Positions 1 to 6,236 of a DNA stretch of 8,449 bases are shown here, piece by piece (the stretch's first letter is position 1; each line of letters starts with the position of its first letter). Position numbers and translations under genes: made by a program. Under the pieces are notes generated by a model, which was not told the DNA's origin, made no database searches, and worked only from the letters and a program-made list of their open reading frames with translations. Source of the DNA: Gemmatimonadota bacterium (GTDB taxonomy: Bacteria > Latescibacterota > UBA2968 > UBA8231); assembly GCA_009845645.1 (NCBI GenBank), contig VXZF01000642.1, positions 1 to 8,449 of the forward strand. The letters are read 5' to 3'.

Positions 1-1467
1 ATTCTGGATTTCGTGCGCCACGCCCGCAGTGAGTTCGCCCAGTGCAGCTAGTTTTTCGCGCATGACGATCTGATCCTGCGCCTGCTGCAGGTCGGCAAGC
101 ACCGTTTCGAGCGTGGCATTTTTCTCTTCCAAGTCGGCGGCCAGCTTTTCCACCAAGTTGAGCCGCTGGGCCTCCAACGAGTTGTGGCGGAAAATTTCGA
201 GGGCCGCGGCCATGTCGGCGACCTCGTCGCGCCCGGGCATCTCGATTTTCGTCTCTAGGTCACCTCCCGCCATGAGGCGCATTCGGTTCGACAAAAATTC
301 GAGGCGGCGCAGTAACACCCGGCCGACGAGCAGCCAAGCGATCAGGATCGCTCCAATGATGCCGATCGCGTTAATAGCGAGCAGGAGCTTGCGACCGGTG
401 AAGATGGCTTGGGTGGAAGTTTGCGTGGCTTCCTGCGCGCTCCCGCGGGCCGTATTCACTAGGCCTTCGACCTCGGCTACTAGTTCAATGGACAAATCGC
501 GATTGCGATCGAGCAGTGTTCGTTGCTGTTCGACAATCTGGAGCTCCAAGGCGCGTAGAGCAAAGATCTTCTCGTCCCCGCGGCCCAAGTCGAACAGGCG
601 ATTAAAGATCGGGGCTAGCTCGCTGTGCAAGTAAGCGTACTCGATGCGGAAGCCAACTTTGGGCATCTGGCGGTCAAGCGTGCTGTGCGAGGGGCCTGCG
701 CCGAGCGCGGCGAGTTTCCGCTCGATGCCGCCGACTGTGGAGTCGAAGCGCTCTTGTAAAGGCTCTAGTAGACGCGCGTCCGACAAGTTGAAGGCACTGG
801 CCAGCAGCCGCGTGGCCGTGGTGGTCCCTTCCTGCAACTCGGCTAGATCGCGATAGAGAGAAAGTTCGGCCTCTGAAAGGTGCTGGGCGCGGGGTGCGGG
901 CGGTTCGCCGAGGGTGCGGTAGCCAGTCATTGCGTAGAATAGTTGATCGTCGATAGCCGGAATCAAGATGACGATCAGTTTGTTTTGCAGTGCTTCTAGG
1001 TCGTTGTACAATGCGCGGCTGCGCGCGTTGAGTTCAAAGCGCTTGGACACCGAAGCCTCAATCGCGTTGATGTTGGCGATGAGAGTGTCGCCGTGGGCGC
1101 GAATCCGCGCGAAGCGTTCCTCGGCTGCGCCCTGCTGGGTCAGGGCCGCCAATTGCTTTTTAAAGTCAGCCCGCTCGGTGGCGACTTTGGCGGCGACCTC
1201 GGCAAAGGCCATCGGCGTCTCGGCCGCCACCAAACGCGGGGCTGCCGCGGCGAGGGTGCCGCTTTGCTGGGCGACCGCAAAAGCGGTGGCGATCTCTGGG
1301 ACGGCCCGCTCGTTTACCTGCCTTTGGGCATCGCCGACTTGGTCGAAGGAAAACCAAGCCACCAAACTCGCGATCATGGTGAGGGCCACGGCCGTGCCGA
1401 TGCCCATGTACAGATGAAAGGCGATGCGGTGACGAGCTGCGAGCAGGCGTTTCAGTAAGGAGATCAT
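1..1467 (-). CDS. Sensor histidine kinase with TorS-like periplasmic domain, HAMP and H-box (3' part missing)
   Basis: Reading the minus strand from the ATG at 1467 gives 489 codons without a stop, running off the left edge. Residues about 20-42 form a first membrane segment and about 361-382 a second. The roughly 320 residues between them are mostly helical and Ala/Leu/Glu-rich, like the periplasmic helical-bundle sensor of TorS-type kinases. A HAMP domain follows (about 383-432, with AGGDLE and GRDEVADMA motifs), then a coiled coil (about 433-470) and the start of the dimerisation domain, GELTAGVAHEIQN. His485 is the expected autophosphorylation site. The ATPase domain lies outside the window, so fusion to a receiver (hybrid kinase) cannot be judged. 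The ATG overlaps the stop of the binding-protein gene as ATGA, implying translational coupling. Inference: it senses the adjacent periplasmic binding protein, as TorS senses TorT, and phosphorylates the operon's REC-phosphatase. The kinase identity is secure; the sensor family is a resemblance judged by eye. Confidence 0.9.
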   Translation of the reverse strand, partial: MISLLKRLLAARHRIAFHLYMGIGTAVALTMIASLVAWFSFDQVGDAQRQVNERAVPEIATAFAVAQQSGTLAAAAPRLVAAETPMAFAEVAAKVATERADFKKQLAALTQQGAAEERFARIRAHGDTLIANINAIEASVSKRFELNARSRALYNDLEALQNKLIVILIPAIDDQLFYAMTGYRTLGEPPAPRAQHLSEAELSLYRDLAELQEGTTTATRLLASAFNLSDARLLEPLQERFDSTVGGIERKLAALGAGPSHSTLDRQMPKVGFRIEYAYLHSELAPIFNRLFDLGRGDEKIFALRALELQIVEQQRTLLDRNRDLSIELVAEVEGLVNTARGSAQEATQTSTQAIFTGRKLLLAINAIGIIGAILIAWLLVGRVLLRRLEFLSNRMRLMAGGDLETKIEMPGRDEVADMAAALEIFRHNSLEAQRLNLVEKLAADLEEKNATLETVLADLQQAQDQIVMREKLAALGELTAGVAHEIQN

Positions 1468-2633
1468 GGCTTCGTCGCGCCCTTCAAGGAGCGAATGGGG
1501 CGATATTGGCCGTCGCTGTCGAGCACGGTGAGAAAGACCGCATCCGAACCCTGATTATCGCTGTCCCCATAGCGGAGCTTGAATCCCTCTAGGTCGATGA
1601 CATCGGCGCGGCGCAAGTTGCCTAATAGGCAGGCGCGGCTGACTGCCCGACCGCAGCCAGTGAGGGCGGCGATGGCCAAGCGGCCGGCTAGGTAGCCCTC
1701 GAACGAGACAAAGCTAGGCTCCGCTCTTGGGGCGTGGGCTGTGAGGGCACGGCGGTACGAGCCGACGATGGCTGGCTCGGTGGCCGTTGGGAAGGGCACG
1801 ACCTGCGAGACTAAAACTCCAGTGCCAGTGGGGCCGAGTTCCCGCGCTAGTGCTTTACTGCCCACAAATGAGATGGTGGCAAAGATCGGGGTAAAATTTG
1901 TCTCATGCGCCCAGGCGATTAGGCTTGCGACCGGCTGGTAGGTCCCGACCAAAATCACGGCTTGTGGCTGGCCGCTGCGCAGATCGAGCAGAGCGGTTTT
2001 TACCGCCTTGGTATTGCGCGGATACACGCCGACCGCTACGAGCGATAGCTCGCGGCGCACTAGGGCACCGCGCACCCCGCGAAATCCCTCCCGGCCGAAG
2101 GAGTCGTCTTGGTACATTATGGCAATGCGTTCAATGCCCAAATCGTCGGTCAGTCGGGCGACAATTTCCTCGGTTTCCTGATAGTAGGAGGCGCGCAGGT
2201 TGACCACGCCGTGCCACTTGGGGTCGCGGAGAAAGCTACTGCCCGTGAAGGGTGCGATGTAGGGGACACCAGCGTCCTCGGCAATGGGAACGGCTGCGCG
2301 CGAGGTTGGGGTGCCGACGGCACCGATCAGCGCGAAAACCCGCTCGCCTTCGATTAGCTGGCGGGTGTTGTCGATGGCGGCTTCCGGCTCGTACCCATCG
2401 TCGAGCGACACCAATTCGAGTCGTCGCCCGTGGACCCCGCCCTGCTCATTCACCTCGCGGAAGGCCGCCTGCATCCCGAGCCGCATGTTCCGGCCCAACT
2501 CCTGAGCTGGCCCACTAAAGGCGGCGGATTGGCCGAAGAGGATACTCCGGTCAGAGACGCCGGGCTGTTCCTCGCCAAGCACAGTACTCGCCACTAGCAG
2601 CGCGGCCGCGCATCGAGCAAGCGCGTTGCTCAA
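1464..2633 (-). CDS. Periplasmic ABC-type substrate-binding protein (Leu/Ile/Val-binding, Peripla_BP_6 family)
   Basis: The protein has 389 residues. A short hydrophobic signal peptide (residues 1 to about 20, ending near VLG-EE) precedes the mature domain. Landmarks of type I amino-acid/urea/amide-binding proteins are clear: ILFGQSAAFSGPAQELG (31-47), NEQGGVHGRRLELVSLDDGY (62-81), ALIGAVGTPTSRAAVPIAED (101-120) and IMYQDDSFGREG (172-183). No permease or ATPase gene accompanies it; its neighbours are a histidine kinase downstream and an RsbW-like ATPase upstream. It therefore probably serves as a ligand-loaded input to the sensor kinase rather than for transport. The start is TTG: an in-frame TAG immediately precedes it, and the next candidate starts would remove the signal peptide. 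The TTG overlaps the upstream stop as TTGA. The ligand is unknown; amino acids, amides or small organic acids are family precedents. A role in classical transport with unlinked partners remains possible. Confidence 0.9.
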   Translation of the reverse strand: MSNALARCAAALLVASTVLGEEQPGVSDRSILFGQSAAFSGPAQELGRNMRLGMQAAFREVNEQGGVHGRRLELVSLDDGYEPEAAIDNTRQLIEGERVFALIGAVGTPTSRAAVPIAEDAGVPYIAPFTGSSFLRDPKWHGVVNLRASYYQETEEIVARLTDDLGIERIAIMYQDDSFGREGFRGVRGALVRRELSLVAVGVYPRNTKAVKTALLDLRSGQPQAVILVGTYQPVASLIAWAHETNFTPIFATISFVGSKALARELGPTGTGVLVSQVVPFPTATEPAIVGSYRRALTAHAPRAEPSFVSFEGYLAGRLAIAALTGCGRAVSRACLLGNLRRADVIDLEGFKLRYGDSDNQGSDAVFLTVLDSDGQYRPIRSLKGATKP

Positions 2634-3052
2634 CTATCCCTCCGCTTGACCAAGGTCAGGCAGTTCTTGTCTTGCTGTCGCTGATAGCGGACCTCGTCCA
2701 TCATGGTGCGCACGAGGTAGATGCCGAGACCGCCCACGGTGCGGTCCTCAACCTCAGCGTCCAAGTCTGGCTCTGGAGCGTCGAGGAACGGATTGAAGGC
2801 GTGTCCGTCGTCCTCGATCTCAATGGTGATCGCCTCGTCCTCTGAGGAGATGACGATCTTGATTTCGTGGGTTTGGTCGTCATCGTGCCCGTAGTTGACG
2901 ATGTTGACCCCTAACTCCTCAACGGCTAGCCCAATCTGAAAGGTGACGTCTGGCGACCAGTTTTCTTCCTCCGCTAGTTCTTCTATAGCGGCGTTGACCT
3001 TGTGCAGTTCGTCTAGTTCAGTCGCTATGAGCAGCGATCTTTGAGCGCTCAT
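2630..3052 (-). CDS. RsbW-type ATP-binding protein (anti-sigma factor / serine kinase, HATPase_c_2)
   Basis: This 140-residue single-domain GHKL ATPase is the usual size for RsbW/SpoIIAB-like proteins. The N-box is AVEELGVNIVNYGH (43-56), with Glu46 and Asn50 as likely catalytic base and Mg ligand. The G1 box is EIEDDGHAFNP (78-88), with Asp81 and Gly83 contacting ATP. The G2 box is GGLGIYLVRTMMDE (107-120). There is no His-phosphorylation domain, so it is not a two-component sensor kinase. In known partner-switching systems such proteins phosphorylate a STAS-domain antagonist and/or sequester a sigma factor, opposed by a PP2C phosphatase, and the gene directly upstream encodes just that. The ATG overlaps the upstream stop by one base (TAATG) and the TGA overlaps the next start, so it sits inside a coupled operon. 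Its protein target is not encoded in the window, so anti-sigma activity is inferred. Confidence 0.9.
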   Translation of the reverse strand: MSAQRSLLIATELDELHKVNAAIEELAEEENWSPDVTFQIGLAVEELGVNIVNYGHDDDQTHEIKIVISSEDEAITIEIEDDGHAFNPFLDAPEPDLDAEVEDRTVGGLGIYLVRTMMDEVRYQRQQDKNCLTLVKRRDS

Positions 3053-4218
3053 TAGTCTGTCTCACTGCGGCGAAGCGTCAGGCAGGTGACGTCGTCAAAT
3101 TGCGGGGCATCGCCGGCAAAGGCCTCGACCGCCGCAAAAACCGCCTCGTTGGTAGCGCGGGCGTCCATAGGTGTCCCGTTGGTGAAAACCTCGCACAGGC
3201 GCTCTAGCTCGAACTGGTCGCCTTGGTCGTTTTCGGCCTCGGTGACGCCGTCGGTGTACAAGACGACGCGGTCGCCAGGTTGCAGGAATATCGAGCTTTC
3301 CTCGTAGGCAAAATCTGGTACCACGCCGAGTGCTACTCCGCCGGTCGGCGGAATCACGGTCGAGCTGCCGTCGGTGTGGACCACGAGCGGGGTATTGTGC
3401 CCGCCATTGGCATAGGCGAACTCGCCGGTTTCTGGGTCGAAGGTCGCGTAAAAGACGGTCACGAACATGGCGGCGTCGTTTTCTTCTTGCAACAGTTGAT
3501 TTACTTCGCTCAACACCTTGCCCGGTGAATCGAGGCCAATGGCCGAGCCCTTCAGCAGGGTGCGGCTCGACATCATAAACAGGGCCGCCGGCACGCCCTT
3601 GTCCGAAACATCGGCGACGACGAGGCCGATGCGGCCGTCTTCAAGGGTCAAGACGTCGAAGAAATCGCCGCCGACATCGCGTGCGGGCTTCATGCCGCCG
3701 AAGATCTCAAAGCCCTGACCCGTGGGAAAACTGGTGGGCAAGATGGACTGCTGCATCTTGTTGGCCACGCTGAGTTCGTTTTGCAGGGCGACCAGTTTGT
3801 CGCGCGACTCCAGTGCCTCGCGCCACAGCTCTAGATGGTGCAAGGTGCGCTGGATGGTCACCTTCATGTCCTCGAAGTCAATGGGCTTGGTGATGAAGTC
3901 AAACGCGCCCCGGTTCATGGCCGTGCGGATGTTCTTCATGTCGCCGTATGCCGAGACGATGACCGAGCGGATGTTGGGATCTACCTTGGGAATTTGCTCT
4001 AGCAAGGTAAGCCCGTCCATTCGGGGCATGTTGATATCCGAGAGCACCATGTCGATGTCTTGCTCTTCGCTTAGCACTTCTAGGGCTTCAACGCCGTTTT
4101 GGGCAAACATAAAGCTGTACTGGCCCGAACGAATTTCGCGGCGCATGCGCTGCCTTACTAGGTGCTCTAAATCTGGCTCGTCATCGACGACGAGGATCTT
4201 AGGTCGTATTATTGCCAT
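3052..4218 (-). CDS. Response regulator fused to PP2C/SpoIIE-type serine phosphatase (REC-RsbU-like)
   Basis: The protein has 388 residues. The N-terminal receiver (about 7-125) has the acidic pair Asp12/Asp13, the phospho-acceptor Asp61 in LSDINMPRMDG, switch-region Ser89 and Lys111 in FITKPID. A helical linker (about 120-160) ends in NKMQQSILP, typical of REC-PP2C fusions. The phosphatase domain (about 168-384) carries its metal-binding aspartates: Asp185 in DVGGDFFD, Asp203 in VADVSDKGVPAAL, Asp323 in YTDGVTEAEN and Asp376 in FDDVT. It also has ANGGHN (270-275). All look intact. By family precedent, phosphorylation of the receiver switches dephosphorylation of a phospho-Ser/Thr STAS protein, countering the RsbW-like kinase encoded next. 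The ATG is preceded by GGGGA about 8 nt upstream, overlapped by a small potential hairpin. It is the first gene of the signalling cluster, 44 bp after the dehydrogenase stop. Its cognate kinase is probably the one at the left edge. Confidence 0.95.
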   Translation of the reverse strand: MAIIRPKILVVDDEPDLEHLVRQRMRREIRSGQYSFMFAQNGVEALEVLSEEQDIDMVLSDINMPRMDGLTLLEQIPKVDPNIRSVIVSAYGDMKNIRTAMNRGAFDFITKPIDFEDMKVTIQRTLHHLELWREALESRDKLVALQNELSVANKMQQSILPTSFPTGQGFEIFGGMKPARDVGGDFFDVLTLEDGRIGLVVADVSDKGVPAALFMMSSRTLLKGSAIGLDSPGKVLSEVNQLLQEENDAAMFVTVFYATFDPETGEFAYANGGHNTPLVVHTDGSSTVIPPTGGVALGVVPDFAYEESSIFLQPGDRVVLYTDGVTEAENDQGDQFELERLCEVFTNGTPMDARATNEAVFAAVEAFAGDAPQFDDVTCLTLRRSETD

Positions 4219-4240
4219 TTTTTTTCCCCAAGTTTGGGTT

Positions 4241-4254
4241 AGCCGAATGCGGCT
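4241..4254 (-). other. Short stem-loop in the 44-bp gap between the dehydrogenase and the REC-phosphatase genes
   Basis: AGCCG-AATG-CGGCT is a perfect 5-bp stem with a 4-nt loop. On the transcribed minus strand it is followed, two bases on, by CCCAA-AC-TTGGG (4238-4227), which can fold over the GGGGA ribosome-binding site of the next gene. No U-tract follows either stem on the minus strand (an A-run does), so neither is an intrinsic terminator. A translational or RNA-processing role is possible but unproven. Confidence 0.35.
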
Positions 4255-4262
4255 GTCAAAGG

Positions 4263-5390
4263 TTAATTGCCCGGTTCGATCACTACCTTCATGGCCGCTT
4301 CGCCGCCGGTAATGTCGAGGCCCTCGCGGATGTCGGACAGCGGTAGCCGATGCGTGATAAAGCGATCCAAGGGCGCGACTGTGCTACGCAAGAAAGATAG
4401 CGCGGTCTTGAACTGCATGGAAGGATACGCCCACATGCCGCGGATGTCCAAATCTTTAAAACAGACGATGTGCGGGCGGATCTCCACGCCCCCTGGATCG
4501 GTGAAGTGCCCGACCTCTACGACGATGCCTCCCCGGCGCACTAAGTCGAGCGATTCCTTGAAGGCCACGGGCGCGCCGGCTGTTTCAATGACGATATCGG
4601 CTCCCACGCCTGCGGTCATGTCTTGGAGGGCTAGCTGCCGTTGCTCAGGGCCACCTTCTCCCATCGCAAGCACTTGATGAGCGCCCATCGCGCGGGCGAG
4701 TTCCAACCGGGCCGCGCTCAGGTCGCCAGCGATAATCAAGTCAGTGCCAATGTGGCTCAGCACTGCCACCACGAGTTGGCCGATGGGGCCAGCTCCGAGG
4801 ACCAGCACGGATTTGTCGAGGCCCAGTCCTTCGCCAATGTGCGGGATACCCGGGCCCAAGGCGCGCTCTACAGCGCGGGTGGCCACGGCGGCTGGCTCGG
4901 TGAGCACAGCTCGCTCCGAGGGCAGGTCGTCGGGGATCTTGAAGAGCCACGAATGGCCCGTCAAATGCAGATACTCGGCAAAGCCGCCGCGCGGCATGGG
5001 AGCGAGATCGGCAGACACAAATCCGTACACAAAGCGGTTGGAGCACAGGGTGGGCCGCTGGGGCATGTGCAGGCAGTAGTAGCACCGCCCACAGGCCCGC
5101 GACGAGGGCGTCGTGGTGACGCGGTCTCCCACTGCGACCGGGCCGCCCACTATGGCTAGGCTATCGGCTGCGGCCGGGCCCATCTCCTCGACGATGCCGA
5201 CTAGTTCGTGGCCGGGTACCACTGGAAACGGCAGGGCCATGTGGCCGGCGAACATGTGCTTATCGCTGCCGCAGATGCCAGTGCGCTCAATTTTCAATAG
5301 GACTTCGTCGTCTCCGATCTGGGGTTTGGGATACGAGCGCACGGCGATCTGGCCTGGGCCGGTCATGATCGCTGCCTGTATCTGACTCAT
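4263..5390 (-). CDS. Zinc-dependent alcohol/polyol dehydrogenase (MDR family, two zinc sites)
   Basis: The 375-residue length is normal for zinc-containing medium-chain dehydrogenases such as sorbitol, threonine and alcohol dehydrogenases. Catalytic-zinc residues are Cys40 (GICGSD), His61-Glu62 (VVPGHE) and probably Glu165 (LTEPAAVA). The structural zinc lobe uses Cys100, Cys103, Cys106 and Cys116; the last gap (nine residues) is two longer than the common Cys-x7-Cys spacing. The Rossmann motif GAGPIG (199-204) with Asp223 at the end of the second strand favours NAD over NADP. The reaction is presumably NAD-dependent oxidation of a secondary alcohol of a sugar or polyol in the cytoplasm. The ATG at 5390 has AGGAGA 8 nt upstream, fixing the start. 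It lies 22 bp after the isomerase/epimerase gene and is probably cotranscribed with it. Its pairing with a zinc-free MDR two genes upstream suggests two different oxidation steps. The substrate cannot be read from the sequence. Confidence 0.93.
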   Translation of the reverse strand: MSQIQAAIMTGPGQIAVRSYPKPQIGDDEVLLKIERTGICGSDKHMFAGHMALPFPVVPGHELVGIVEEMGPAAADSLAIVGGPVAVGDRVTTTPSSRACGRCYYCLHMPQRPTLCSNRFVYGFVSADLAPMPRGGFAEYLHLTGHSWLFKIPDDLPSERAVLTEPAAVATRAVERALGPGIPHIGEGLGLDKSVLVLGAGPIGQLVVAVLSHIGTDLIIAGDLSAARLELARAMGAHQVLAMGEGGPEQRQLALQDMTAGVGADIVIETAGAPVAFKESLDLVRRGGIVVEVGHFTDPGGVEIRPHIVCFKDLDIRGMWAYPSMQFKTALSFLRSTVAPLDRFITHRLPLSDIREGLDITGGEAAMKVVIEPGN

Positions 5391-5398
5391 GCTTTTCT

Positions 5399-5404
5399 TC
5401 TCCT
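5399..5404 (-). promoter_or_regulatory. Shine-Dalgarno site of the zinc dehydrogenase gene
   Basis: The minus strand reads AGGAGA followed by an 8-nt spacer and the ATG at 5390. It lies entirely inside the 22-bp gap after the isomerase stop, showing independent ribosome loading, and it supports the chosen start. Confidence 0.75.
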
Positions 5405-5412
5405 ATACAATT

Positions 5413-6168
5413 CTAATAGCCAATGCTGCGCATGTACTGGCGGTTGATTTGCATCTTCTCGGTTTCGGGCCGCTCGGCTTCTCCGGGGCAAACCGTGACC
5501 CAGCCGGCGTATCCGGCCTCCTGCAACGCCGCCATAAATGCCGGGTAGTCGCACATGGGGCCTTCGCCCAACTCCACGGTCTGTCCATCTTTAAAATCGT
5601 GCAGATGCACGTACGCGATCCGCGCGGCAAAGTCGCGCACAGCGTGCACCGGGTCGTAGCCCCAATGCACGGCGTGGGACATGTCCATACAGAGGCAGCA
5701 CGCGTCTAGGCGACCCATGAAGCGCTTCCACTCAGCGGCGCTATCGACGAGGTGATTGATATGCGGATGAAATGTAACCACAACGCCCAAGTTTGCGCCG
5801 TACGTGGCCAGATCTTCGTACGCAGCCGCCATCTGGTCTAATTCCGCGTCCGTACCGTTCCGACCGTCTCGCCCCGGCCCTTTGGTCATAAAGGTCTCGA
5901 CCCCGAGCTCGGCGGCAAACTCGATGCGCCGCTTGTTGATCTGTTGGCTCGGCCCGTCGAGGTCCAGCGCGACATTTGGCCCGCATACGGCGGCCACTTC
6001 CACTCCAGATGCCTCGCAGAGCCGGCGCACGCGCTGCGGCGTGCCCAACCAGTCGAGCGGTTGCCGCGCCTCCCAGCCATCCCAGCCAAACGCTCGCAGG
6101 GTTTCTAGCTCTTGCGCTAGGTCGGGTGCCCGCCAGAACAGGCCGCTGTACGCCAATTTGTAGCTCAT
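5413..6168 (-). CDS. Sugar phosphate isomerase/epimerase family protein (TIM barrel, IolE-like)
   Basis: The protein has 251 residues from the ATG at 6168. It is a xylose-isomerase-like TIM barrel: KLAYSGLFW opens strand 1, GWEARQ holds Glu33, TFHPH holds His134 and His136, MDMSH holds Asp162, and YVHLHD holds His188 and His190. The FHPH followed by a Val and an Asp/Ser stretch resembles the HPHMGT region of inosose dehydratase (IolE), so a keto-sugar isomerase, epimerase or dehydratase is likely. The C-terminal strand reads GWVTVCPGE, with Cys227 where most relatives have a metal-binding Glu; Glu230 lies three residues on. An in-frame GTG at 6246 would add 26 residues and overlap the preceding gene, but the family normally begins right at the MSYKL-type start. 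The ATG has AGGA close upstream, though the spacing is unusually short. It sits between two dehydrogenases, implying one catabolic pathway. The exact substrate is unknown. Confidence 0.88.
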   Translation of the reverse strand: MSYKLAYSGLFWRAPDLAQELETLRAFGWDGWEARQPLDWLGTPQRVRRLCEASGVEVAAVCGPNVALDLDGPSQQINKRRIEFAAELGVETFMTKGPGRDGRNGTDAELDQMAAAYEDLATYGANLGVVVTFHPHINHLVDSAAEWKRFMGRLDACCLCMDMSHAVHWGYDPVHAVRDFAARIAYVHLHDFKDGQTVELGEGPMCDYPAFMAALQEAGYAGWVTVCPGEAERPETEKMQINRQYMRSIGY

Positions 6169-6201
6169 TTTCCTACGCCTGCCTACAAAGGCTTCAATGT
6201 A

Positions 6202-6220
6202 CCCAACCGCCGAGGTTGGG
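6202..6220 (-). other. Perfect 7-bp inverted repeat (hairpin) between the zinc-free dehydrogenase and isomerase genes
   Basis: CCCAACC and GGTTGGG form a perfect 7-bp stem around a 5-nt loop within the 68-bp gap. No T-run follows on either strand, so it is not a standard intrinsic terminator. It could stabilise or mark a processing point in the mRNA, or attenuate the downstream genes. If the alternative GTG start of the isomerase were used, it would lie inside coding sequence. Confidence 0.45.
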
Positions 6221-6236
6221 GCAAATAAAGGAGGGG

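Noticed and set aside
113..1458. Plus-strand open frames in the left 1.4 kb (173, 149 and 121 codons)
   Set aside because: The minus strand encodes a continuous 489-residue histidine kinase with membrane, HAMP and H-box segments; the plus frames are its shadows.
4226..4254. Intrinsic terminator between the dehydrogenase and signalling genes
   Set aside because: On the minus strand the stems are followed by an A-run rather than a T-run. On the plus strand the T-run precedes the stems and there is no gene to terminate.
4236..4259. TTGACA (4259-4254, minus) as a promoter for the REC-phosphatase gene
   Set aside because: The best -10 at 17 nt, CAAACT, matches only three of six bases, and the transcript would start at or after the ribosome site, leaving no usable leader.
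3722..4312. Plus-strand open frame of 196 codons
   Set aside because: It lies antisense to the well-supported receiver domain and dehydrogenase C terminus. Its translation is Ser/Arg-rich with no recognisable motif, as expected for a shadow frame in GC-rich DNA.
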